From the NCBI RefSeq assembly GCF_002019705.1, contig NZ_KV917377.1, positions 2,168,565-2,232,564 on the forward strand: DNA of 64,000 nt. The letters run 5' to 3'. Below, piece after piece: positions 33,515-41,714 of the stretch (within the stretch, counting starts at the first letter, position 1; each line of letters opens with the position of its first letter). This stretch comes from Shouchella patagoniensis (lineage in GTDB: Bacteria; Bacillota; Bacilli; Bacillales; Bacillaceae_D). The notes below the pieces were generated by a model. The model was not told where the DNA came from. It worked only from the letters and a program-made list of their open reading frames with translations, and made no database searches. Position numbers and translations under genes: made by a program.

Positions 33515-34536
33515 ATTAAACTAAGCTCCTTTCTTTCATGTATGATCTCTTTTCGTTCTGTAACAACTACACTTTCAACTTCAAATACGCCTTGGTTTCC
33601 CATATTGTTCGTTTCGATAATAAGCGAATTCTGACTAGAAAAAAGAGCAATCATGATTTTATAAAACGCTGACGATGAAAGGGCATCACCTAAGAAATCG
33701 GACGTTTTTGTTATTTCCCCTTGATAAATTGCATTTAACTGCCTCTCAATGTTTCCATCGATTCCATTCTCTGAACCCCATAAAACATACTCAATTGAAG
33801 AGATACCTCGAAGTCTTGTCGAGATTACATTTTGCAACCTTTCGATAGAATTATATGGATTCATCCACGCTTCTACATTCTTAATTAGCCCATAACTACC
33901 TTCTAATGTATGAGATTGCTCCAAAATAAAAGTGATTGAAGATTCAGTTATTGTTTGATCCTGTCTTTTTCCATTATTTTTATTGTGAACAATGGCTTTA
34001 TCGATATCGTCGACTGTAATAACAATGGCCCGATCAATCACGTTACTTTCTAAATAGCTCTGTGCCTGAATGAGTGCATCAACTCCAGACATAGTCCCGT
34101 TATTAACCGTACTATTAATCCCCTCAATTCCAAAGACAATCGATACCCAGCCAGAAATATTATTTAGGACTGTATTTGGGAATTTAATTGGGCTTACGGA
34201 ATTAGCATTTTTCTCATAAGTAGGTTCCAAGAAGTCTTGGATGTTATTCACATAGCTCAAAGAGGTCCCCACAAAGACGCCAATCCGTTCTTTTGGTAGC
34301 TCCTTATAGCCCAATACATCTAAATCTTTGAGTGCTAATTCAGTAGATGCGATTGCCATTTTTGTCGATTTGGGTAACGTTCTGAGCCCCTTTCTTTTCA
34401 CATACTTTTGTAAATCGAAATCCTTTACTAGATTCGTATCTAAACTTCTCTCCTTATCATTTCGAATAACATCTTCGACGATATCTCCCCACGGCGTAAT
34501 GCAACCGATGCCTTTAATCACTACTTGCTTTGTCAC
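33511..34536 (-). CDS. Chain-length-factor-like ketosynthase without active-site Cys
   Basis: 341 residues from the GTG at 34536 (AAGGGGAG upstream; the longer frame to 34602 has no site). The fold follows KAS II (IKGIGCITPWGD, KERIGVFVGTSLSYVNN), but the nucleophile segment reads NSTVNNGTMSGVDALIQA with no Cys, and both His motifs are missing. That is the state of CLF subunits, which pair with KS and set chain length. It starts 14 bp after the KS stop. In cluster A the matching domain is fused to KS. Confidence 0.85.
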   Translation of the reverse strand: MTKQVVIKGIGCITPWGDIVEDVIRNDKERSLDTNLVKDFDLQKYVKRKGLRTLPKSTKMAIASTELALKDLDVLGYKELPKERIGVFVGTSLSYVNNIQDFLEPTYEKNANSVSPIKFPNTVLNNISGWVSIVFGIEGINSTVNNGTMSGVDALIQAQSYLESNVIDRAIVITVDDIDKAIVHNKNNGKRQDQTITESSITFILEQSHTLEGSYGLIKNVEAWMNPYNSIERLQNVISTRLRGISSIEYVLWGSENGIDGNIERQLNAIYQGEITKTSDFLGDALSSSAFYKIMIALFSSQNSLIIETNNMGNQGVFEVESVVVTERKEIIHERKELSLI

Positions 34537-34549
34537 TCTATCACTCCCC

Positions 34550-35743
34550 TTATCCTTGATATTGCTTAAACAAAACACTTGCATTCGTTCCACCAAACGC
34601 ATAAGAATTATTTATTACTGTATTAATCTCGAACTCTCGTGCCTCGTTCGGTATGCAATCAATTGGACACTCCTCATCTGGCGTTTCAAAGTTTATTGTA
34701 GGTGGAGCAACATTATCTCTGATTGCTAGACAACTAACTGCACTTTCAATTGAGCTTGCAGCCCCCATGGTATGCCCTAACATGGATTTAATAGAACTTG
34801 TCGGTGTATCCATACCAAAGATACGGTTAATAGCACTCGATTCCACTCGATCATTGGCACTTGTTCCTGTTCCGTGAGCACTAATATAATCAACCTCTTC
34901 TGACCTAACACCCGCAGCGTTAAGAGCATTTGTCGTTGCACGAATAATGCCGTTGGATTCTGGATGAGGAGACGTAATATGGTGTGCATCACAACTCACA
35001 CCATACCCTCCAATTTCAGCATAAATACATGCACCTCTATTTATTGCGTGCCCCAATTCTTCTAAAATCAGACAAGCCGAGCCTTCAGCCACTTGCATCC
35101 CTTTTCTATTCTTATCGAACGGCCGGCACTTGTCTGGTGATATAGCTTTGAGACGATTGAAACCATAATAAGCGACTGTCGAAAACGGGTCTGTTCCTGC
35201 GGAAAAAGCAATGTTGGACCGCCCTCTTTTAATTTGGTCATATGCTTGAATTAATGCATAATTTCCAGCAGCACACGCATTTGTAATTAAGGAAGTATAC
35301 CCCTGTAGGGAAAACTCTCTCGCAGCATAAACCAACATATTCTTTAAATCATTCTGTTCTACATACGCATCTATGCTTTTTCGACCATGATGCAAATCAT
35401 CATTTGTTTTTTCTACCGTGACTTCACCCATTGTTGTTCCTACAAAGAAGTCCCCTTTTTGATAGTCATCCACATGTAACCCCGAATTCTCTATTGCTTG
35501 ACGTACACTCGATATGAGTAATTGTGAACCTCTTCCTATTTCTCCATGATTATTTATGAAAACTGAATGACTAGGCTCAAAATCATGAATTTGACCGCCA
35601 TATTTGGGTTCAAGAAGCTCTAACCCTTCTTTTTGAATTTTTGATATCCCAGACTCACCATTCAAACAAGCTTCCCAAAACTCATTCACTCCTACTCCGA
35701 TCGAAGAGGTGACACCAATCCCTGTTACGACGACTCTTTTCAA
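34550..35743 (-). CDS. Active beta-ketoacyl-ACP synthase (KAS II type) of cluster B
   Basis: 397 residues. Complete Cys-His-His set: TSLITNACAAGNYALIQAY, SAHGTGTSANDRVE, SMLGHTMGAASSIE. The N-terminus VVVTGIGVTSSIGVG is typical. With the CLF-like protein it should build a chain from malonyl units on the ACP at 36213. Order KS then CLF then KR follows type II polyene and aryl-polyene clusters. Confidence 0.92.
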   Translation of the reverse strand: MKRVVVTGIGVTSSIGVGVNEFWEACLNGESGISKIQKEGLELLEPKYGGQIHDFEPSHSVFINNHGEIGRGSQLLISSVRQAIENSGLHVDDYQKGDFFVGTTMGEVTVEKTNDDLHHGRKSIDAYVEQNDLKNMLVYAAREFSLQGYTSLITNACAAGNYALIQAYDQIKRGRSNIAFSAGTDPFSTVAYYGFNRLKAISPDKCRPFDKNRKGMQVAEGSACLILEELGHAINRGACIYAEIGGYGVSCDAHHITSPHPESNGIIRATTNALNAAGVRSEEVDYISAHGTGTSANDRVESSAINRIFGMDTPTSSIKSMLGHTMGAASSIESAVSCLAIRDNVAPPTINFETPDEECPIDCIPNEAREFEINTVINNSYAFGGTNASVLFKQYQG

Positions 35744-35763
35744 TTTATTAACCCCTTCCCGTT

Positions 35764-36216
35764 CTATAGTTTAGTAATTGTGAATGTTAAATTACCCGAC
35801 GCAACCAAAATATCTTCTACGTAGACTGACGCATTAACAATCGCAGAATGACCCACTCTTTTCTGAAAAACGACCTCAGTCTTTAATTGATCTCCAGGAA
35901 GGACCATATGCTTAAACTTTATATTTGTATGGTAAATAACAGGTGTATCCCCCTCCTCTAATTGAGTTCCCTGCTGTAATAAAACAATGCCGGCCTGAGC
36001 GATCGCTTCAGTTAGCAACACACCTGGAAATACCTTCTTATTAGGAAAATGTCCTAAAAAGCAAGGTTCATTTCCGCTAACGTTTTTGACAGCAATAATT
36101 TTTTTTTCATCAAGATAAGTTACTTTATCAACCATGATCATTGGATACCGTTGTGGTAAAATCTCAAGTAGTTGGTCCATTTTGATTTCATGAGTTTCAT
36201 TTAAATCAACACTCAT
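35764..36216 (-). CDS. FabZ-like 3-hydroxyacyl-ACP dehydratase of cluster B
   Basis: 150 residues, hot-dog fold. The catalytic His is in PCFLGHFPNKKVFPGVLL near residue 51 and Glu in LTEAIAQAG near residue 66. The start overlaps the ACP stop by four bases. Together with the KR it would introduce trans double bonds; there is no enoyl reductase in the cluster. Confidence 0.9.
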   Translation of the reverse strand: MSVDLNETHEIKMDQLLEILPQRYPMIMVDKVTYLDEKKIIAVKNVSGNEPCFLGHFPNKKVFPGVLLTEAIAQAGIVLLQQGTQLEEGDTPVIYHTNIKFKHMVLPGDQLKTEVVFQKRVGHSAIVNASVYVEDILVASGNLTFTITKL

Positions 36217-36464
36217 TGTGGAACCCCTCTTAACTTCGTAACCACATTAATAATTTCTGACAAAGAGCCAAAATTAGGTAACTCTTCTTCTGGTATGACC
36301 ACATTAAATGTTTTTTCAACTGTTGCCATGATTTCTAAAGCCATCATAGAATCTGCTTCAAGCTCATCTACTAAATCCGTCTCCATTTGTACTTCTTCCA
36401 TCTCTACTTCAAGAACCTCAGCAATAATTTCTTTTACGGAATTTACCTCGTTACTTGTTAACAT
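36213..36464 (-). CDS. Acyl carrier protein of cluster B
   Basis: 83 residues, acidic. The phosphopantetheine Ser is in DELEADSMMALEIMATVE near residue 39; EADSM is typical of polyene and polyketide carriers. It begins one base after the GNAT-type stop and is modified, presumably, by the AcpS-like protein at 30176. Confidence 0.92.
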   Translation of the reverse strand: MLTSNEVNSVKEIIAEVLEVEMEEVQMETDLVDELEADSMMALEIMATVEKTFNVVIPEEELPNFGSLSEIINVVTKLRGVPQ

Positions 36465-36465
36465 A

Positions 36466-37023
36466 TTATTTCACTCCTTCTAAGATATTTTGGTTAATAG
36501 CCTTCATATCCAATACCATTGGACATTCATTTGAAATGCCTTCATACAATTGATACTCACCTATTTGTTTAAATCCAATAGACTCATATAGCGTTTGAAC
36601 AGATTCACAACTTTGAACATAAACATAGTCAATTTTATATTGCTGTAAGACCTCATAAAGTTTACCTAATAGCTTATTGACAATAAGACCTTTTACACCA
36701 AACTTCTTTGTTTTAGCATTTTCAACGACAATAAATCGCATGACTTCTGCATAGTTCTTCGAGCTATCACTTTTTAAATGATGAACTTTTTCAACCATTA
36801 ATGCTTCATGTTGTTCTTTATGAATGAATGAAATCGTTCCAACCAACTCATCATTCATATAACAACCAATGTGTATACCCTGCTCATCAAAGTCATCCTT
36901 TAATTCTTTGTCTGGATAAAAAGAGGTTGGGGCAGCTCCTTGCTCAACAACAAACACATCATATCTAAGCCTATAAAATTCGGATAGCCTCTCCTTATCA
37001 TTAATCACAACAGCTTTGATCAC
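36466..37023 (-). CDS. GNAT-fold N-acyltransferase, FeeM / N-acyl amino acid synthase-like
   Basis: 185 residues, GTG start with AAGGAGG. The N-terminus (SEFYRLRYDVFVVEQ) has the R-Y-x-V-F pattern of autoinducer-synthase-like and FeeM-type N-acyltransferases. VGTISFIHKE and EVMRFIVVENAKTKKFGVKGLIVNKLLG form the acyl-donor part, and YVQSCESVQTLYESIGFKQIGEYQLYEG ends the GNAT fold. FeeM joins an acyl-ACP to an amino acid and sits beside its ACP, as here. It is the first gene of the cluster B operon. Substrate assignment is inference; a plain acetyltransferase is the alternative. Confidence 0.65.
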   Translation of the reverse strand: MIKAVVINDKERLSEFYRLRYDVFVVEQGAAPTSFYPDKELKDDFDEQGIHIGCYMNDELVGTISFIHKEQHEALMVEKVHHLKSDSSKNYAEVMRFIVVENAKTKKFGVKGLIVNKLLGKLYEVLQQYKIDYVYVQSCESVQTLYESIGFKQIGEYQLYEGISNECPMVLDMKAINQNILEGVK

Positions 37024-37162
37024 TTTTTGTCCTCCTTTGTATTCTTTATTTCTCTCTGTATTTAGAGTATAGATGGATCAATAAAACCGTGTATTTCTAG
37101 TTACAGACCATCTACAGCGATTATTCAAGCTCCACCGTCGTAAGCTTAGGGAGTTGTTTAAA

Positions 37163-37182
37163 AATATAACGCTGGTTATATT
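37163..37182. promoter_or_regulatory. Perfect inverted repeat before cluster B, candidate operator
   Basis: AATATAAC and GTTATATT flank GCTG, a perfect 8+8 palindrome 140 bp upstream of the GNAT-like first gene and just after the regulator-2 terminator. A near-identical repeat occurs at 38134-38153. No good -35 element is visible before the first gene, which suits activator-dependent transcription. Confidence 0.55.
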
Positions 37183-37216
37183 CAAAAAAAAGAAGCCCTA
37201 TAAAAATTAGAGGACT
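37183..37216 (-). terminator. Terminator of regulator 2
   Basis: On the minus strand AGTCCT pairs with AGGGCT and a run of seven T residues follows, 18 bp after the stop at 37234. It separates regulator 2 from the cluster B transcript. Confidence 0.6.
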
Positions 37217-37233
37217 TGGAACACGACTTCTAT

Positions 37234-38121
37234 TTAATTATGGATGAGCTTATTAATTTTCATCGTCACAATATCTATGTACTTCTCTTGCTCTGCTTCC
37301 TCAAATAAAGCCAACGCTTTTCTGTAGAATTGAAGAGGGGTTGCCATATCTTGCATATTTATATGAATTAAACATTCTGCCTTTTGGTAATTAAGGTGGC
37401 CTAACAAGAAAAAGGTTTTTTCTTGTTTACAGACTAATATTCCTTTATTACAAAATAATAAAGCTTGGTTATAATCATTTAATTTTATTGCTGATCTTGA
37501 AGCATTATAAAAGATATTTATAAGTGTGAGTCGGTCTTTTTGATATGGAATCTTTTTGATGTTTTCTAAGATGGTATTATAAAGGTCTAATGATGCTTTC
37601 CAATCTTCTAATTCTCCAAGCAAGATTGCTTTACTGGTCACAATGTCTAAATCCTCTAATGAATAATTCTTTTCAGTCGTTTCCGATAACAGTAGAGCTT
37701 CATTAATCATTTCTAACGCTTCAGGTTTTTTCCCAAATAGATAATTTATGCATAATGCTTCTCTCCATAGCAAGTACTTCTTTAAATGTCTCTTAGTAAT
37801 AAACTTAACGTTTTTCTTTTCTAATTTAACAATTTCATATGCTTCTCCGTAATTCTTATTTGTTACTAATTCATTTAATTGATCACATACTTCGTTGATA
37901 TAGCTGATATTTAATACTTCATTGTCATTAAAAAAATATTCAATCGAAACACCTAATCGTTGGCTAATTGAATATAGAATTTGTGCAGATATATACGTTT
38001 CCGCATTCTTTTCAATTTTACTGATACTTGCTTGCGTACAAATTCCCTCCGCCAATTCTTCTTGAGTCATACGGTAGTACTTACGTAAGTCGCGGATTTT
38101 TCTCCCCACTTCAAGATCCAT
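37234..38121 (-). CDS. RRNPP-type HTH-TPR regulator 2
   Basis: 295 residues from the ATG at 38121, preceded by an AGGGGGG site; the frame open to 38232 has none. Residues 1-65 are an XRE helix-turn-helix (GRKIRDLRKYYRMTQEELAEGICTQASISKIEKN). The rest is TPR-like (GEAYEIVKLEKKNVKF, DWKASLDLYNTILENI, DYNQALLFCNKGILVC). It is shorter than regulator 1, close to PlcR length (about 285). It lies between the cluster B operon and a divergent secreted-peptide gene, so it is the expected peptide-responsive switch of cluster B. Confidence 0.9.
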   Translation of the reverse strand: MDLEVGRKIRDLRKYYRMTQEELAEGICTQASISKIEKNAETYISAQILYSISQRLGVSIEYFFNDNEVLNISYINEVCDQLNELVTNKNYGEAYEIVKLEKKNVKFITKRHLKKYLLWREALCINYLFGKKPEALEMINEALLLSETTEKNYSLEDLDIVTSKAILLGELEDWKASLDLYNTILENIKKIPYQKDRLTLINIFYNASRSAIKLNDYNQALLFCNKGILVCKQEKTFFLLGHLNYQKAECLIHINMQDMATPLQFYRKALALFEEAEQEKYIDIVTMKINKLIHN

Positions 38122-38133
38122 TAAATCCCCCCT

Positions 38134-38153
38134 AATATAACCACAATTATATT
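38134..38153. promoter_or_regulatory. Second copy of the AATATAAC inverted repeat
   Basis: AATATAAC, CACA, then ATTATATT (seven of eight bases of the perfect half site). It lies immediately upstream of the regulator-2 ribosome site and 150 bp before peptide 2. Its match to 37163-37182 suggests both are bound by regulator 2. Confidence 0.5.
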
Positions 38154-38305
38154 TCTTTTGAAAAGGATTACTAATATTTAGAAAACCAATATTCCAAAGC
38201 GGAGCTATGCTCTTTAAAGGCTGAATATCCACATGTACATAATTCTGTTAAAAAATTACTATCTAATTAACGAAGTCACTAACATACACTTTAGGAGGAA
38301 ATAAA

Positions 38306-38434
38306 ATGAAAACATTTTTATCAATCGTAATGACAATTGTAGGTTTAACATTTGGTGTGGATATGATGGAAGAGACTGCCTCTTATACTCGCCTGGTTGA
38401 CAATCCATTAGACCTAGGAGAAAACCACAAATAA
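38306..38434 (+). CDS. Secreted signalling peptide precursor next to cluster B
   Basis: 42 residues with a TTAGGAGG site. It begins MKTFLSIVMTIVGLTFGVDM, a signal peptide, followed by a polar tail (EETASYTRLVDNPLDLGENHK). Short, secreted and divergent from regulator 2 (185 bp between starts), it has the plan of Phr/PapR/NprX precursors and of peptide 1 in cluster A, without sequence identity in the tail. That suggests separate signalling specificities. Its own terminator lies at 38569-38595, so the gene forms a monocistronic unit. Confidence 0.75.
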   Translation: MKTFLSIVMTIVGLTFGVDMMEETASYTRLVDNPLDLGENHK

Positions 38435-38568
38435 ATACAACTCCATGGAGGTATAAGTAAAAATCATTCATTATCTCATACTTTACCATATCTTTTTTCT
38501 AAAATGAAGCTTTCTTCCAATTAAATTTCTAACTATTTAATAAATTTCATCAATCCTTCCAGAGTACA

Positions 38569-38595
38569 GCAACTCCATCTGAGTTGCCTTTTTTT
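38569..38595 (+). terminator. Terminator of the peptide-2 transcript
   Basis: GCAACTC (38569-38575) pairs with GAGTTGC (38581-38587) around a five-base loop, then CTTTTTTT. Confidence 0.85.
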
Positions 38596-38948
38596 GTTTC
38601 AAACATCTTTAGCATGACCAGCTCTCGCAAAATTTCTTTCATCAAGAGCGGGATAAAGCTAAGACCATGAAAAGACCCCCTGACACTTACTAATCAGGTT
38701 AACTTCTAATTAAAAACTAGGATTCGTAGCCATCCACTCTGACTTTATATACGTCCAGTCCCATCCTTCTGCCCTCCCTTGTAAGCAATAACGCTCAGAC
38801 TAAAAAGATATTCACAAATTCGAATGAATATGTATCGTGCTGTCAACGACTCGACGTGTTCGTTGACAGCACCACAAAACGTAGACTGCTAAACGGTTAC
38901 ACTTAAACGAGAGAATGTGTTTCGTACTCAACCACTCGGAAGTGTTCC
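38596..38948. other. Gap with a perfect hairpin, no gene seen
   Basis: No credible frame. GTGCTGTCAACGA (38837-38849) pairs perfectly with TCGTTGACAGCAC (38860-38872) around a ten-base loop, without a T-run. A second hairpin (GGAAGTGTT/AACACTTCC, 38939-38967) overlaps the end of the DUF418 gene. Confidence 0.5.
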
Positions 38949-40064
38949 CTACGATGAACACTTCCTCATTACGAGTTCGATCGGTCCTCTTTTAAATCTG
39001 TTTCTCCATAGGACTGAGAATAGGATACTACCTACGAAGTAAATACACGCATACCTAAATGTGAATGACAGTGGTTGGGCTTCAAAGCCGTTAAAGAGGA
39101 TGACTCGATTAAAGAGTACCAGGAGACCAATGCCAATGACCACATGACTGATATAATGAGTTAAGGCGAATTGACCTGTATAAATGAGTGAGCGAATCAA
39201 TTTATTTGATGCGCATTTTTCTGCTACGTAAATTGACAACAAGATAATAAGAAGCGCTGATGAGGTGTTCGAGAGTAAGTAGAATACATTTGGTGGATAC
39301 GCATTTGTTTCAAATAAGAATATTGCCCGATCTATCGTCAAGATCGAGGTTGTAAGCGAGTCTATTAAGACTCTGGAGAGAATTTCAATCAAGGTAAGTG
39401 TGATCAAGCTTGCGAACATAATTGTTTTTCTTACTCCACGATCAACCAGATTTAACCTACCTATCAACATCCCAATCAATAAAAAGCAAATCCACGGTAA
39501 TACAGGATGGTGCCCATTCAAAAATAAATTTCTTAAAAAACCAGTCAACGTCCAAAAATCAAGGTATTCTAGAAATGGATTAGCCGAACTCCAACCATTC
39601 GTATACGTAAATGCCACTTGATAAACTTGAGCAATAACCGCAACGATCATGATGAACATCGTTATTATCTTTTTAGATGACAAGATGAATAGTGTCGCGA
39701 AAGCCATATACACTCCGTAGTAGTGTAAAATGTCTCCAGTCCACCCTCCAACGTATAAAAGAAACCCCAGTATAAATAAGAGGAGAGACCTTTTCCATAA
39801 AGAAACTTGAACGCTTTTGACAACTGCTTTGTCGCGAGTAAACCGGGCTTTTTGGGTCATCAAGGTGATGCCAATTCCGGCTAAGATAACGAAGGTTGCT
39901 GCGGCTCTTCCTTCGAATAGGTTTGTGAACCAAACCAATAGAGGATGACCGTTCCCTTTTGCTCCTGTCACGATCATAAAATTAACGAGGATCATCCCAA
40001 ACATCGCTAACGCTCGGGCAAGATCCAATCCCTCTATTCGGTTTGTGCTTATATTATTGTTCAT
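38949..40064 (-). CDS. DUF418 (YeiB-type) multi-pass membrane protein
   Basis: 371 residues from the ATG at 40064, three codons inside the longest frame. About ten membrane helices. The N-terminal R-I-E-G-L-D-L-A-R-A-L-A-M-F-G-M-I-L-V-N-F block and the later QFALTHYISHVVIGIGLLVLF match the DUF418/YeiB family, related to heparan-glucosaminide acetyltransferases; the molecular function is not established. Its 5' end overlaps the TetR gene (40054), so both are expressed together under the palindrome at 40666. It could be a TetR-controlled envelope or resistance protein. Confidence 0.82.
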   Translation of the reverse strand: MNNNISTNRIEGLDLARALAMFGMILVNFMIVTGAKGNGHPLLVWFTNLFEGRAAATFVILAGIGITLMTQKARFTRDKAVVKSVQVSLWKRSLLLFILGFLLYVGGWTGDILHYYGVYMAFATLFILSSKKIITMFIMIVAVIAQVYQVAFTYTNGWSSANPFLEYLDFWTLTGFLRNLFLNGHHPVLPWICFLLIGMLIGRLNLVDRGVRKTIMFASLITLTLIEILSRVLIDSLTTSILTIDRAIFLFETNAYPPNVFYLLSNTSSALLIILLSIYVAEKCASNKLIRSLIYTGQFALTHYISHVVIGIGLLVLFNRVILFNGFEAQPLSFTFRYACIYFVGSILFSVLWRNRFKRGPIELVMRKCSS

Positions 40065-40650
40065 GCATTTCAATCCCAGAGAGAACGCTATCTACTGCTT
40101 CTTGCCATATTTTCTTATAGTCTAAGTTCATGTCCGTTAAAATGAAATTCGTAATGTTATCAAACACTAAAGCGAGCAATTGGGACTTTATTAAGATATT
40201 TTCCTCCTGTATCGCCCCAATCTCTACAGCATGGGTGAATAAGGTATTAAACAGGTTTAAGTAATCTTGTTGGATCGTCACAAGGCGCTCCGAATAATAC
40301 GTGTCTTGCGAGGCAAGTAATAGATACTGATTAAACAAATGATTAAAATGAGGATCATTCACTTGCTGGGCTATGGCGTTTTCACCTATAGAGTATAAGC
40401 TTTGTTTTACATTTTTTTTCGTAATTGTCTTTGTATCGATGAACGTAATCGCATGAATTTCTTGAGTCACTTTTTCAAAAAGAGACTTAATCAATTCATC
40501 TTTCGACTTAAAATAATAATAAATAGCCGGCTTCGATATGCCAACCTCTGAAGCAATATGGGACAAACTGGTTTGATGAAATCCCTTTTTAGCGAACCTT
40601 TCATAAGCCGTTTTAACAATTTGGTTATACGTTTCTTCTTTATTACGCAT
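40054..40650 (-). CDS. TetR-family transcriptional repressor
   Basis: 198 residues. The N-terminal helix-turn-helix (AYERFAKKGFHQTSLSHIASEVGISKPAIYYYFKSKDELI) is complete; residues 60-198 are the helical ligand domain. A perfect palindrome typical of TetR operators lies 16-37 bp upstream, so it probably represses itself and the overlapping DUF418 gene. The inducer is unknown. Confidence 0.93.
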   Translation of the reverse strand: MRNKEETYNQIVKTAYERFAKKGFHQTSLSHIASEVGISKPAIYYYFKSKDELIKSLFEKVTQEIHAITFIDTKTITKKNVKQSLYSIGENAIAQQVNDPHFNHLFNQYLLLASQDTYYSERLVTIQQDYLNLFNTLFTHAVEIGAIQEENILIKSQLLALVFDNITNFILTDMNLDYKKIWQEAVDSVLSGIEMHEQ

Positions 40651-40665
40651 TTTATAACCCCCTTC

Positions 40666-40687
40666 ATTTACTTACCGGTAAGTAAAT
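40666..40687. promoter_or_regulatory. TetR operator: perfect 22-bp palindrome
   Basis: ATTTACTTACC is followed directly by its exact reverse complement GGTAAGTAAAT, just before the ribosome site of the TetR gene. TTACTTACCGGTAAGTAA-type sites are bound by several TetR repressors of Bacilli. Confidence 0.75.
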
Positions 40688-40756
40688 TATACACCATTGT
40701 CTGATTATTGCAACCAGAGAATAACAGCTTCTTCACTTTGGCAATAAGAACAAATT

Positions 40757-40784
40757 AAAAAAAGCAGCTGAATGGCTGCTTTTT
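40757..40784. terminator. Bidirectional terminator
   Basis: AAAAAGCAG (40759-40767) pairs with CTGCTTTTT (40776-40784) around eight bases. Confidence 0.7.
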
Positions 40785-40918
40785 GATCTTATGTTAGCCA
40801 ACTTCCCCAGTCGGTTTCCCGTTTCTCATAAAGTACTAAGTTACGACATTTAATGATAGAATTTTAGTTTTTTAAAAAGTGAGTAGCAATTAGTGTGCAA
40901 TATACATTTTAAATTGAC

Positions 40919-40954
40919 AAAAAAGAATCTACACAAAAATTATAGATTCTTTTT
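40919..40954. terminator. Terminator downstream of the IS-truncated gene
   Basis: AAAAGAATCTA pairs with TAGATTCTTTT around CACAAAAATTA, with T residues on the minus-strand side. It would end a transcript of the truncated minus-strand gene. Between it and 41167 no credible gene is seen. Confidence 0.65.
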
Positions 40955-41167
40955 AACTAAAACAACTAAAACCTTAATAGTGACTTGAAAAAGCCTGTAA
41001 AAGAGGCTAAAGGTACTGTATCTTATGTAAACTTGTAAAAATATAAAGCCCTTCCCTCCTCTAATAAAAAATGACTGGTAAGAATTAGATGTGATATCGA
41101 TATTCCTCCAGCCATTTATTAAAGCATGGTTTAGCATAGCCAAATTAATCTCAAAGCTCAACTGACC

Positions 41168-41352
41168 TTAGCTGCAATCATATCCTTCCGCGCAATCCTC
41201 GCGAGTTTCTTGTCCTAGAACGCGGTCTTTAGCAGCAGACTCATATAAAGTAACTATTTCTTGAGTCCCTACAAGTATTGGCACATCAACATCGTTTTTA
41301 TGAGAAATTAGTTTATTTACATACACTGGCTCATGCCCCGCCTTGAATCGGC
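41168..41352 (-). pseudogene. 3' stump of a gene cut by the IS3-family element
   Basis: A minus-strand frame without start runs from the IS edge to a TAA at 41168-41170, about 60 residues: FKAGHEPVYVNKLISHKN, then DVDVPILVGTQEIVTLYES and a Cys-bearing tail (REDCAEGYDCS). It has coding character and a terminator downstream, but no ribosome site. The protein is not recognised. The matching N-terminal part is not evident on the other side of the IS, so the insertion was probably accompanied by a deletion. Confidence 0.45.
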
Positions 41353-41421
41353 TACACTAAATTGGACAACGTTTTTGTGGGGGATTACACTACAAATAAG
41401 AACCCATAAGGAGCGAGTGTC

Positions 41422-41712
41422 ATGACCCAATCAAAACGAGAACGTCGAACGTTTACACCCGAATTTAAAAAGCAAATGGTTCAGTTACATCAGAGTGGGA
41501 AATCGCGAGCTGCGATTGCTCGAGAGTATGATCTAACCCCGTCCTCTTTAGACAAATGGATCAAACAGGCAACGACATCTGGATCATTTAAGGAAAAAGA
41601 TAACCGTTCTGAACAAGAGGAAGAACTCCAGCGATTACGTAAAGAATTGGCTCACGCCAAAATGGAAAATGATATTTTAAAGCAAGCCGCGCTGATCATG
41701 GGACGAAAGTAA
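41422..41712 (+). CDS. IS3-family transposase OrfA
   Basis: 96 residues, helix-turn-helix (RRTFTPEFKKQMVQLHQSG, AIAREYDLTPSSLDKWIKQ) followed by a leucine-zipper coiled coil (ELQRLRKELAHAKMENDILKQAALIMG). AAGGAGCG precedes the ATG. It binds the IS ends and multimerises with OrfB. Confidence 0.93.
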   Translation: MTQSKRERRTFTPEFKKQMVQLHQSGKSRAAIAREYDLTPSSLDKWIKQATTSGSFKEKDNRSEQEEELQRLRKELAHAKMENDILKQAALIMGRK

Positions 41713-41714
41713 AT

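Noticed and set aside
38837-38872. Perfect 13-bp hairpin as a terminator
   Set aside because: No T-run follows on either strand and no gene ends next to it, so only a structure is reported.
40940-41161. 73-codon minus-strand frame
   Set aside because: It runs into the bidirectional terminator at 40919-40954 and its TTG start lacks a good site.
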